A stretch of DNA of 64,000 nucleotides from Acidimicrobiales bacterium. GTDB lineage: Bacteria; Actinomycetota; Acidimicrobiia; Acidimicrobiales; MedAcidi-G1. The notes under the pieces are model-generated. The model saw only the letters and a list, made by a program, of their open reading frames with translations. It was not told the origin of the DNA and ran no database searches. Below, piece after piece: positions 9,101 to 17,001 of this stretch (position 1 is the first letter of the stretch; each line of letters starts with the position of its first letter). Both the position numbers and the translations under genes were made by a program. The stretch covers positions 1 through 64,000 of the forward strand of contig JAQWTI010000035.1 in assembly GCA_029242745.1 (NCBI GenBank), in the 5' to 3' direction.

Positions 9101-9631
9101 GCAGTCAAAGAAAACGTGGTCGCGCCGGGATCAACAGAGTTCACCGAGGCCGTAGCACGCGGCCTCCACCACCTCACTGCCTATAAGGACGAGTACGAGG
9201 TGGCCCGCCTCCTTCTGGCACCGGAAGGCCAAGCAGCAGCCGAGGCAGTAGGCGGAGCGTCCGCAAAGGTCTCTTGGCGCCTCCACCCACCAGTGTTCCG
9301 GTCCTTGGGAATGGGAAAGATATCCATACCCATCAAACTTGGCAGGCCATTGATGAAGTTTCTCGCCAAAGGCCGCCGCCTCCGAGGAACCGCATGGGAC
9401 CCCTTCGGTCGGACCGAAGTGCGTCGCTTGGAACAACTCTTGGTGCAGGAATACACCGCAGTAGTTCAACAGCTTCTTGCTGGCCTCACTGCTGAAAACC
9501 TCAGCAACGGAGTCAAAGTTGCCTCGGCTGCCATGCAGGTGAAGGGTTACGAATCACTCAAATTGGCTAGCGGCCGAGCACTCCTTCAAATAATTGAGGC
9601 ACAGCAGCCGTCACAACAAAAAGTTCTCTAA
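6155..9631 (+). CDS. Fused indolepyruvate:ferredoxin oxidoreductase
   Basis: A 1158-residue single-chain 2-oxoacid:ferredoxin oxidoreductase that would decarboxylate indolepyruvate or related arylpyruvates and branched keto acids to acyl-CoA with reduction of ferredoxin. Domains in order: the N-terminal pyrimidine-binding half (G-Y-P-G-S-P-L-G-G near residue 51); the thiamine-diphosphate half with Y-F-C-S-G-C-P-H-N near 430; a cysteine-rich 4Fe-4S segment, C-E-G-C-G-D-C-G, near 632-650 with further cysteines to about 685; the gamma domain starting at G-V-G-G-T-G-V-V near 718; and a C-terminal all-alpha region typical of fused forms. In archaea these parts are separate subunits (IorA, IorB). 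The start at 6155 has AGGAG 9-13 nt upstream. It is probably controlled by the divergent Lrp/AsnC gene. Confidence 0.9.
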   Translation: MTTVDSYRLTDRYLQDQGTSFLTGVQALARVPIQQLRIDRLVGLNTAAFVSGYPGSPLGGFDQEIARAAALVSELPIVHQPGLNEELGASAVMGSQLASEQPDFNYDGVLGIWYGKAPGLDRATDALRHAVFTGTSRYGGALALVGDDPSAKSSTLPSSSDAALVDLHIPILYPGDVQEILDLGRHAVELSRLAGVWTSLKIVAAVGDGSGTADLNLGRTIPVIPDTVIDGVAYEHRPDGNLITPHTLELEKDFREARAELVRRYALANGLNRTTVDTPDAWIGIVASGFTYYETLQALGRLGLTTPTEIAAAGIRVFQMQMPVPFNPSVIQLFAKGLDEIVIVEEKNPTLEWLVKDALYGGPDQPVVVGKTHPDGRPLMRSWGILDADAMVDGLRERISARVSDRLVPKQKPRERIMIPLAVERSPYFCSGCPHNWSTKVHEDALVGAGIGCHMMVLLMDEERVGSTIGMTAMGSEGAPWIGMSPFVDRRHFTQNMGDGTFFHSGQLAIQAAVAAGVTVTYKILYNGTVAMTGGQDAVGVTGVPEISRILLAHGVNQVLVTTEDQDRYRSLEMPVGVKVWDRERMVEAQEALAAVDGVTVLIHDQACAAQTRRLRKRGKATTPDFRVVINHRLCEGCGDCGEVSNCLSVQSLATPLGTKTTIDQTSCNLDASCLDGDCPSFMTVAVDPDAPEPEVSGPHTETELKTPVAISNTDIVDIRLAGVGGTGVVTVAQILATAAMFDGYEVRGLDQTGISQKAGPVISDVRLARGSELTSSLISEAGADVILAFDLLVGASDDVLHVGHPERTVLIASSTETPTGSMVGRHDHQLPSLKELLDRAAPVTQTTHNKVVDAGAACFELFGDTSAANVYLLGVAIQAGVIPIAPVSIERAIELNGVAVERNLAAFTAGRAAADSPSDTSTGPGTVSVIVDELPTALADRVTSLDAQTQLGPLLEMLAADLVGYQSDRCASTFLDLVEKTAVKENVVAPGSTEFTEAVARGLHHLTAYKDEYEVARLLLAPEGQAAAEAVGGASAKVSWRLHPPVFRSLGMGKISIPIKLGRPLMKFLAKGRRLRGTAWDPFGRTEVRRLEQLLVQEYTAVVQQLLAGLTAENLSNGVKVASAAMQVKGYESLKLASGRALLQIIEAQQPSQQKVL

Positions 9632-10424
9632 CAGCCTCTAGCGCGTAACCAGTCGACTAGAGCACCGACCACCACATGTGGCTGCTCAGGAAGCAGTGCA
9701 TGGCCGGCATTAGCGACAGCCACCAACGATGCCCGTTCGCCCAACTAGTCGAGGATGCTCTGAGAGTTAGCAGGCAGAGCAATTACGTCGTCGAGGGGCT
9801 GTAGCACGAGTACGTCAGCCGATCCCGCCGTCCACCAGATCTCGATGTCATCTTTGGCCACGGCGCGACCTTGGTGGTAGGCCACCGCAGGGTGCCATCC
9901 ATCAATCCACAGCGACGCGTCGTTGCCTGGTGCAAAAAATGCGGCATCTACTGGAGCGCGATGCTCTTCAGGCGACGCTGCGATGTCGAACACCCTGTGA
10001 AGGGCTGCCATTTGCTCGGGTGCTGCGGGCACTCTCCCGCTACATGCGAGGAGCACAACACTTTCGACAAGGCCTGGGTGCAACGTCGCCACGAGACGGA
10101 CGATCCGATTGCCAAAGGCGTGACCGATTAGTGTTGCTGGGCCAATTCCAAGAGCTTCGACAACTGTTGCGGTGTCTTCTGCCAGGTCGCCCATAGACAT
10201 GCCCTTGAGTGAGCCTGCACTACCTCAACACCTCGAGGCTCAGGAGCAACTATCTGATAGCCCTCAATCGCAAGACTCTGCCCCGACTGGTGGAAGTCCA
10301 TAGCACCACGACCCATTGACGGGACTGCTACCACTGCTGGTTCGGTGCCAATGGATTGGACCTCGATTGGCCTAGCCGGTCCGTCCAGCACGACTGATGA
10401 CCACCCCTTCCCACTACTCAACAT
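9628..10424 (-). pseudogene. Alpha/beta-hydrolase pseudogene with frameshift and internal stop
   Basis: Three consecutive segments together make one alpha/beta-hydrolase. The N-terminal part (from ATG 10424) runs to about 10200, where the frame must shift to continue into M-G-D-L-A-E-D and the nucleophile-elbow region G-H-A-F-G-N. An in-frame TAG at 9745-9747 then interrupts it, and the same frame continues downstream to A-G-H-A-L-L-P-E-Q-P, the catalytic-histidine region, ending at 9628. Its stop overlaps the stop of the convergent oxidoreductase gene. The elbow carries Ala where Ser is usual, which I believe occurs in some members of this hydrolase group. Two independent lesions favour decay over a sequencing error. 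Confidence 0.8.
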
Positions 10425-10718
10425 TGGCCTGCGTCTCCTCAGGGGCATCTGTGGCAGGACTATCCTTAGACACGCCAATGATTATGTCATCGGACAGAGG
10501 TGGCAAAGCGACTGATCCAGTAGTCGAGATTGCACGCCATCGCACGAAATAATTGAACGACGAGAGTGTTTAGATCTCGGGAAGTTCTGGCGTTTTTAAC
10601 GCAACAACAAAGTACCTAATCGCACCAACTGCGGGGATCTAGTTGTTTCGCCGACATGTACCCAACTTCCCAACAACACAAATGCTTAAACACCCTGCCA
10701 TTTGTACATACTGCGCAG

Positions 10719-13202
10719 GTGCGAAAATCTGCAGCCGCTCTAGCGGCGATTACCCTGCTCGTCTCTTGTGGAGCAAGTCCGCTGCCAGAGTCAGACGGTG
10801 CAACAACTGCGGTCAAGACCCCTGCCATCTCTATCGTCTCGGCGACTACCGCTGTGGCAACCGCCAGCGTTGCCCCCGCAACTTCGACTATGGCACCCAC
10901 CAGCGTTGCCCCCGCAACTTCGACTACGGCACCTGCTCCAGCCACCCCTGCGACCCCAAAAACTGATTGGGCTGCCATATTCGGAGCAGTCATTGACGAC
11001 TGGCAGTCCAAGGGAGTACCGGTCATTCCAGGTGTCAGCGTTGCCGTGTTGCTCCCAGACGGCACCGAGGTTTTAGTGGCGCGAGGTGTAGCTGACCTCG
11101 TAGAGAAAACCCCGATCACTACTGGGGACTACTTCCGTATCGGTTCTATTTCCAAGAGCATCACGTCAGTCGCCCTGCTCCAGTTGGTAGCCGAAGGGCT
11201 CGTCGGCCTCGATGAACCAGCAGCTACGTACGTCGATGATCTTCTTGACGGTTACACCCTCGACAACATCGAATACGGGGACTTAGTCACGGTACGTCAA
11301 CTCCTGAACCACACTGACGGCTTTGCCGAGTACGCATTCGATCTTGGCTTCTACCTGCAGACCTCAGAACGCTTGGACGAGGAGTTTGAGCCGAGAGAAA
11401 TTATCGAGTGGGCTATCTCAAAGGGGCCACAATATGCACCCGGCACTGCGTACGAATACAACACTGTTGGTCACGTCGTAGCTGGGTTGGTAATAGAGGC
11501 CGTGACCGAGCAGCCCGTCCACGAGGTCCTCCGGGAAAGAATCTTCGCCCCATTAGGCCTTGAGGCCATTTACCTCCCTCCAGCAGAAGACCCTCCCCAA
11601 CCGGTTGTTCACGGCTACGCGGCTTCCGCCCTCAAGGCTGCTCTTGACCTAATCCCCGCCACGGCCGCCTATCCCGACGCAGCGGTCGGTGAGGTCTACG
11701 ACATCTCCGTCATCCCCCAGGAAGCAATTCGCTCTTCCGGGTGGACAGGAGGAGGCATCGAGGCCCAGGTAAGCGATGTGGCTCACATTTTTCGAGCCAT
11801 GTTTGATGGCTCGCTAATGGACAGAAATACGGTTGCCGAGTTTCTGACGACCAGCGAGTTCAGCAACTATGCCCTTGGTATCAGCGTTGGCGAAGCCGAC
11901 GTAGATACCGCGAGTAGTGCAGTTGAGTTGTCCGAGAGGGCCATTTCTTATTCTCACGGTGGCGGGGTACCAGGTTTCCGCAGCCACGCCGCCTACTACC
12001 CGGAACTCGACGTGGCACTAGCCATATCGACCAACGTGCTACCGGCTGAACCTGATGTTGGTGTGCTTGCCGACGCGCTTATCGCTGCAATTCTTGCGAC
12101 GACAGATAGCGCCACCGGAGATAACTGCCAAACTTGCACTGGACCTTCCGTCGCTGCTGACTCTGGGGTTCCTGCAGGCCTCGACTCATTCCTAGCCCAG
12201 GGGCCCTGGGCAGTTGGCGTCCGCACGTTGCAACTGGACGACCGGCCGGTGGAGGTCTGGTATCCAGTCGAACCAACAGCGGTAGCAGGCCGCTCTACAG
12301 AAGTCGTTGACAGCATTGATCTGATCTCAGAACTTCTTCTACCTCTTATCCCTGGAGACCTGGGGGGAGCAGTCGACACTGGTGCCTACCGAAATGCACC
12401 CGCTGCGAGGGGCGGAGGGCAGTTCCATGTCGCTTCCTACAGTCACGGCAGCCCTGGTTACCGTCAGGCAGCCACATTTCTTACTCGTCACCTAGCCAGC
12501 CACGGGATCGTCACTTTCGCCGTGGAACATCTGGGTCGGAGCCTTACGACACTGTTGACGCCCCTAGCCGGGGCTGACTCTCCCACCGATGACGTATCCG
12601 ACCTCCTCAATGCACTCGACCTAGTTGGTTCAGACGGAGAGCTCGGCCCAGTGGTCGATAGTTCAGAAATGGTGGTCATTGGACATTCAGCTGGTGCAAG
12701 AACGGCGGCTCTGGCCACTTCTGATGAAAGGGTGGCTGGAGTGGTTCTGCTTGCGGGAGTACCCCAACAACCTGAGTCTGATCGACCTTCTTTGATGGTG
12801 GTGTTCGAAAACGATTCGGTGATCGACCCGTTCGACAACTGGGTTCTCCACCAATCGCTGGATAACTCCACCTTCATGAATATCGCCGAGACTGGTCACG
12901 CCGCACCGACTGATGCCTGTGCGCTAATCCAAGATCGTGGAGGACTTACCGAACTACGCGAAGCCCTTGGTGAACGATTAGTTAGAGCCGGTGAGAACGG
13001 TTGTCTGCCAGAAGATGCTGATGCAAGGGCTGTTCAAGATTTCCTGCAGATCCTCATCACCGGCTTTGTTTCCGAGGTGCTGAGCCCTCAGAAAGGGCCT
13101 TTGGTCCTTACTGCTGATGTAGTAGATCTGGTGGACGGAGTTGAACTTCGAGGGTTCAACGAGTCACCTAGCGTCCTTCCTCAAGTCGAGAATAGCGATT
13201 AG
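10719..13202 (+). CDS. Lipoprotein: serine beta-lactamase-like domain fused to a PAF-acetylhydrolase-like esterase
   Basis: From GTG 10719 this is 827 residues; an ATG at 10656 would add 21 residues before the signal. A short basic start, a hydrophobic stretch and L-V-S-C form a lipoprotein signal. A Thr/Ala/Pro linker with a tandem 36-bp repeat follows (10863-10935). The first domain is a class C beta-lactamase/PBP-type serine hydrolase with S-I-S-K (SxxK), a Y-E-Y-N-T region and H-G-G-G in place of the KTG box. After about residue 480 a second, alpha/beta-hydrolase domain begins, like PAF acetylhydrolases, with G-H-S-A-G and a late T-G-H. The two hydrolase folds in one exported protein are unusual. 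Substrates are unknown; ester or peptide cleavage at the cell surface is inferred. Confidence 0.75.
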   Translation: MRKSAAALAAITLLVSCGASPLPESDGATTAVKTPAISIVSATTAVATASVAPATSTMAPTSVAPATSTTAPAPATPATPKTDWAAIFGAVIDDWQSKGVPVIPGVSVAVLLPDGTEVLVARGVADLVEKTPITTGDYFRIGSISKSITSVALLQLVAEGLVGLDEPAATYVDDLLDGYTLDNIEYGDLVTVRQLLNHTDGFAEYAFDLGFYLQTSERLDEEFEPREIIEWAISKGPQYAPGTAYEYNTVGHVVAGLVIEAVTEQPVHEVLRERIFAPLGLEAIYLPPAEDPPQPVVHGYAASALKAALDLIPATAAYPDAAVGEVYDISVIPQEAIRSSGWTGGGIEAQVSDVAHIFRAMFDGSLMDRNTVAEFLTTSEFSNYALGISVGEADVDTASSAVELSERAISYSHGGGVPGFRSHAAYYPELDVALAISTNVLPAEPDVGVLADALIAAILATTDSATGDNCQTCTGPSVAADSGVPAGLDSFLAQGPWAVGVRTLQLDDRPVEVWYPVEPTAVAGRSTEVVDSIDLISELLLPLIPGDLGGAVDTGAYRNAPAARGGGQFHVASYSHGSPGYRQAATFLTRHLASHGIVTFAVEHLGRSLTTLLTPLAGADSPTDDVSDLLNALDLVGSDGELGPVVDSSEMVVIGHSAGARTAALATSDERVAGVVLLAGVPQQPESDRPSLMVVFENDSVIDPFDNWVLHQSLDNSTFMNIAETGHAAPTDACALIQDRGGLTELREALGERLVRAGENGCLPEDADARAVQDFLQILITGFVSEVLSPQKGPLVLTADVVDLVDGVELRGFNESPSVLPQVENSD
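10863..10935 (+). repeat. Tandem 36-bp repeat in the lipoprotein linker
   Basis: Two near-identical in-frame units encode the linker, each containing CCAGCGTTGCCCCCGCAACT. They produce the protein repeat S-V-A-P-A-T-S-T. This is a spacer between the lipid anchor and the first hydrolase domain and could vary in copy number. Confidence 0.7.
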
Positions 13203-13322
13203 AAGATGTTGACTAGAACTGCAAGTTGACACTCTCTCTTAGCGGAGATATTGAGTGCCGACGCGGCGGGACTTCTCAGCAAATAGTCAGAGGTCAGAAA
13301 CCCACTGACTACTCGGAGATCC

Positions 13323-14327
13323 TCAACGAAAGGCTGCCTGCGTGAAGGTGACCGTGGAGCCAGTTCGTTCTAGGAGGTGCCATGAGTCTTTGGCATGGTC
13401 CACTTCACTGTCCGGACTGTTGAAGTCGGTGCCCCTTGCGCAATCATGAAACAGAGTGCCGTCGAGGATTGAGGATTCACTCAAGGACCCTCTTTCGACC
13501 ATGAGTCGGAGGGCAGCCGCAGACCGAGTTGCCATAGCGTTGCCCATCACATCGGTATCACCCGGTCCCTCTATTGACTGTTTGGCATGACCCAGCATCG
13601 TTCCTACTGGGTCTGAAACACCGGTTAACTCACCAACAGTGATATAGGTGAAATAGTCGGCAGCACCCTCGACCACCCATACTGAATTGGAGTTGGGGTT
13701 TCGTTCCGCACTGTCGCGGCACGGCTCGTTGGCCAGGTCTTGCTGGAATGCGTGGTACAGCTCATGAACAAGGAGATGCTGGTAGTCCGCTATCGGCTGG
13801 TCATTACGAACACCCATGGCGACAACACGCGTTTCACGACATAGGTCAAGTTGGCTTGATGCGTCAGCGCCACCCTCCAGCCAGCTGCGATACATCACCA
13901 ACTCCTCTTGGCGAAGACGCGGATCCCGACTCAAGCAGGAATCATTTTCCATCCACGTCTGAATCCGGTTGAGCAGTTCCTCAATCTCGGAAGGCGTCAT
14001 CAGCACTTCATTGGAGGTGAATGGCTTATCGAAGCGCTCCCAGTCTTCCGGGCCGATGTTCTCACCAATGGGGTAGATGAACACCAGAACATTGGATCTG
14101 CGGTTTGCCATCTTTGATGAAGCGAAGTCGGCCCAGTATCTGGTGTCGTCGGTATCAAAATCACTGACGTTCAGCACGTCGATGGAAAGACTCTCATCCA
14201 CCGGAGCCGCAGTCGTCGCCACCACCACCGGAGCCAGTGAGTCGTCTATCGGACCTCCGCCAGAGCAGGAGGCAACGGTGGCTACCAGCACCAAAATCTG
14301 CAGTTTTGAGGTTCCAATACGATCCAT
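13323..14327 (-). CDS. Putative secreted lipoprotein metalloprotease (HExxH)
   Basis: A 334-residue protein from ATG 14327 with a lipoprotein signal ending in V-A-S-C, then an Asp/Thr-rich spacer. The zinc motif H-E-L-Y-H lies at about residues 188-192 and W-V-V-E-G-A-A-D-Y, with Glu at about 220, follows. This is the gluzincin pattern: two histidines plus a downstream glutamate. Cysteines around residues 131-203 could form disulfides outside the cell. No exact peptidase family is recognised. Longer in-frame starts exist up to 14501 but would bury the signal peptide. No clear ribosome site is seen. It is convergent with the two-domain lipoprotein gene. Confidence 0.65.
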   Translation of the reverse strand: MDRIGTSKLQILVLVATVASCSGGGPIDDSLAPVVVATTAAPVDESLSIDVLNVSDFDTDDTRYWADFASSKMANRRSNVLVFIYPIGENIGPEDWERFDKPFTSNEVLMTPSEIEELLNRIQTWMENDSCLSRDPRLRQEELVMYRSWLEGGADASSQLDLCRETRVVAMGVRNDQPIADYQHLLVHELYHAFQQDLANEPCRDSAERNPNSNSVWVVEGAADYFTYITVGELTGVSDPVGTMLGHAKQSIEGPGDTDVMGNAMATRSAAALRLMVERGSLSESSILDGTLFHDCARGTDFNSPDSEVDHAKDSWHLLERTGSTVTFTQAAFR

Positions 14328-14575
14328 TTGAGGAGTGTGCCACGCCGACATGTTTCTCATCACCACTGACGCTTCAGAGCTGTTGACGACTTTCGACAAT
14401 GGTCTGTTGCTCAAATCTTGACAAGTCTCAAATGCCCTTTCTGAAAGGACTGCTGCGCCATGCATGACACTCCAGCAATTGGGGTGCCTTCTTGAAAACA
14501 AAGTTGCGGGAAAGGTGAACTAGCGGCCGGATTCGATAACTCCAGGTTTCAGTTGCACCAACCTGTGTCTGAACT

Positions 14576-15400
14576 TCAATCGTGCCAGTCGAGAGCAGAG
14601 CGGATAGTGGACTCGAACTCCTCGAAGGCCATTGACGACTTAAGGCCGTCAATGAGTTTGGCGTCATCACCTACCAAGTTGCGGAAGGGGGTAGACGGAT
14701 CGGTGGCTGCACGGGCAATAGCGTCCGCCACTTCTTGTGGATCAGCGGGTTCACCACCACTTCCGATACCAGTCGATGCCACACGAAATGCGGCAGCGCG
14801 TTGCTCTTGTTGTGACCCTGCCCAGCCGTCAGGGTGCTCCCGGTTGTCGCCAAAGTTCGTGGCAAATCGACCGGGCTCGATGAGGTGGACGCGAATCCCC
14901 CTCTGAGCCACTTCAAAGTGGAGGGATTCGCTCATTGCCTCAAGCGCAAACTTCGATGCTGAATATGCACCCATGTAAGGTGCACCGACTCTCCCGGCGA
15001 TGCTACTGACATTGACGATCACACCGCTTCTCCGACTAAGCCATGCCGGGACAACGGCTCGCATCGTGCGCAGTGGACCCATCACGTTGGTATCGAGTTG
15101 TCGCCACATGTGGTCGTCGTCGATCTGTTCAATCGCTCCTTCAACCTCAAAACCGGCGTTGTTGATTAGTACATCAACGTTGAGCGGCTCACCTATACCT
15201 GCAAGAACTGATAATGGATCATTTACGTCAAGCGCCCTGACCTCGATATCGAGCTTTTCATCACTCGAAATATCACGAAGTTCATCTCCTTTGGAAGGTG
15301 TCCGCATAGTGGCAACTACTTGATGCCCCCGCCGGGCCAAAGTCAAAGAAGTGAGTCGCCCGAACCCGCTGTTGCTGCCCGTGACCAAAATGTTCGCCAT
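14576..15400 (-). CDS. Short-chain dehydrogenase/reductase
   Basis: A 274-residue classical SDR with the cofactor motif T-G-S-N-S-G-F-G at the N-terminus, N-N-A-G near residue 85, the catalytic Ser in V-S-S-I-A-G, and Y-x3-K (Y-S-A-S-K). Arg at the end of the second strand (T-M-R-T-P) suggests NADP preference. The substrate is unknown. The ATG at 15400 has AGGG about 9 nt upstream; a GTG at 15403 is equivalent. It is a single gene with no obvious partner. Confidence 0.9.
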   Translation of the reverse strand: MANILVTGSNSGFGRLTSLTLARRGHQVVATMRTPSKGDELRDISSDEKLDIEVRALDVNDPLSVLAGIGEPLNVDVLINNAGFEVEGAIEQIDDDHMWRQLDTNVMGPLRTMRAVVPAWLSRRSGVIVNVSSIAGRVGAPYMGAYSASKFALEAMSESLHFEVAQRGIRVHLIEPGRFATNFGDNREHPDGWAGSQQEQRAAAFRVASTGIGSGGEPADPQEVADAIARAATDPSTPFRNLVGDDAKLIDGLKSSMAFEEFESTIRSALDWHD

Positions 15401-15538
15401 CACTGGACCCTAAAGCCCCAGCCAAGCCAACTAGTGCTCAGAAAGCGCAGCCAGTTGACAGCGTCAACAGTTTCCCAACTAGATCGATCACGGCCACCTG
15501 ACTATGGCAGCGACTGTCTTATTTGTTTTACCAATGGT

Positions 15539-16207
15539 TCAGGTGGTGTCAGAGCCAGTTGGAACTACGCCCGAACGTCCTGCTTGGTCGAGCATCCAGG
15601 ACCACTCCTCGGGGGTTAGTCCGCCACCGACCCGGTTACGTACCCGGCCATCAGTGCCGATCACTACGAAGTACGGGAAGCTACTCAGCCCATAGGCCTT
15701 GGCCAAAGTACCAATCTCATTGTCGCGAACTGCTTCTAAATTCCAGCCCTCTCCAGCCAGCCAAGCTCGAGGTGGATTACCTCGTTCCAAACGCACCGAG
15801 GTCGATACGGCTACCACCTCAACTCCAGCTGGAATACCAGCACGACCAATCCATTCCACAAGTTTCGGCACTTCAGCTTGGCAGTGCGGGCACCAGTGGG
15901 CGAAGAAGGCCAATACGTATCCGGAGCCTTCACCCGGTCGAATTAACACGTCTTGACCATCAAAGGTCGTGGCGTCAAAGTCCGGGGCGATCCGTCCGAC
16001 GGCAGAGTCCCCCGGTCTACCAGCGAACTCAGAAAGACCATCGCCAGATACAACTACTGGACCGGTCTCCACGCCATCGGGTCCTTTGGCCTCGTCGTCA
16101 CCTCCTCCGAGTGTCAGCGCAGCGATTAGCGCCAAAGAGACCGCCCCCACCAGCGCAACAGCGATGCTCCGCCCTGGGCCAGTAGGTCTGACTCTCTGGT
16201 CCTCCAT
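15539..16207 (-). CDS. Membrane-anchored thioredoxin-like (TlpA/ResA type) protein
   Basis: A 222-residue protein with one N-terminal membrane segment (about residues 13-35). A linker follows, then a thioredoxin fold with W-C-P-H-C at residues 105-109 and a cis-Pro region S-S-F-P-Y-F. The active-site pair faces outside the membrane. Its ATG is shared with the dsbB stop (TGATG), so translation is coupled. Together the two genes suggest an oxidative folding or thiol-disulfide relay: the C-P-H-C dipeptide is the same as in DsbA, and DsbB reoxidises DsbA-type partners. A DsbA-like role is therefore as plausible as a TlpA-like one. Confidence 0.85.
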   Translation of the reverse strand: MEDQRVRPTGPGRSIAVALVGAVSLALIAALTLGGGDDEAKGPDGVETGPVVVSGDGLSEFAGRPGDSAVGRIAPDFDATTFDGQDVLIRPGEGSGYVLAFFAHWCPHCQAEVPKLVEWIGRAGIPAGVEVVAVSTSVRLERGNPPRAWLAGEGWNLEAVRDNEIGTLAKAYGLSSFPYFVVIGTDGRVRNRVGGGLTPEEWSWMLDQAGRSGVVPTGSDTT

Positions 16208-16758
16208 CACAATGTCTCCTTCGAGGTCGTTTCGCTCTCGGCATCTTCGCAAACTGTGGCAGCCAGGACGAGAACCGTAATGGACAAGAAGGCGCACAGG
16301 GCCATCATCGGGAGTGATACGAATCCAAACTGATCAACCCACTGCTGGGTACAAGGCACCGCTAGGTCGCATGACGAACTCTGAGCAGGGAACCACTGGA
16401 GTTGCACGTGATATCCAGACACGCCGATACCTAGTAGCGAAAAGGGCAATACGCGCCACCGCAGTAAATCATCACCCTTCCAGCCGGCTACACCCAGAAC
16501 AACTACTAGTGGATACATGAGAATCCTTTGGTACCAGCAAAGTTCGCATGGAATGAACCCAGCAACCTCAGAAAACCAGATGCTCCCAACCGTCGAAACG
16601 GCGGCAACCGAAAACGCTAACCGACGAGCATCGGCCCTTAGGCCAGCCAAGAGCGACCGGCCTCTTGCACTGGGCAGCAATCCGACACCAATAATGGCCA
16701 CAGAGGCCGCCACCAATGTCAGCAACGAGGTGAAGAATGACATCTGATCAACCGACAT
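16207..16758 (-). CDS. Disulfide bond formation protein DsbB-like
   Basis: A 183-residue, four-helix membrane protein with the first redox pair in C-E-L-C-W-Y-Q-R (Cys71, Cys74) and a second periplasmic pair, Cys130 and Cys136. DsbB passes electrons from its thiol partner to a quinone. Here the quinone is probably menaquinone, consistent with the men operon in this window. It forms a two-gene unit with the thioredoxin-like gene downstream. Length and cysteine spacing are normal for the BdbC/DsbB family. Confidence 0.9.
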   Translation of the reverse strand: MSVDQMSFFTSLLTLVAASVAIIGVGLLPSARGRSLLAGLRADARRLAFSVAAVSTVGSIWFSEVAGFIPCELCWYQRILMYPLVVVLGVAGWKGDDLLRWRVLPFSLLGIGVSGYHVQLQWFPAQSSSCDLAVPCTQQWVDQFGFVSLPMMALCAFLSITVLVLAATVCEDAESETTSKETL

Positions 16759-17001
16759 GCAGAACTAAACCTACAGGGGCCCTATCACTAGAATCGCTCT
16801 GGGATTTCAGACTGATATCAACCGCTATCACCACCTCCACCACAAGCAAACCCTCTCAATGTGAAGCCTCCCGGCCGAACAAAACTTCAAACATCACCAA
16901 CACCTAAGAGATGCAACAGCGGTCAAAGAGTCGCTACTTGGGCCTGTCGATGCAACCACCGACAATGGGTCTTACTACCTGCACATGGTAGGAAGTTGCC
17001 T

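Noticed and set aside
9745-9747. TAG in the hydrolase as a recoded (pyrrolysine) codon
   Set aside because: The same gene also has a frameshift and the site is not a known Pyl position; decay is simpler.
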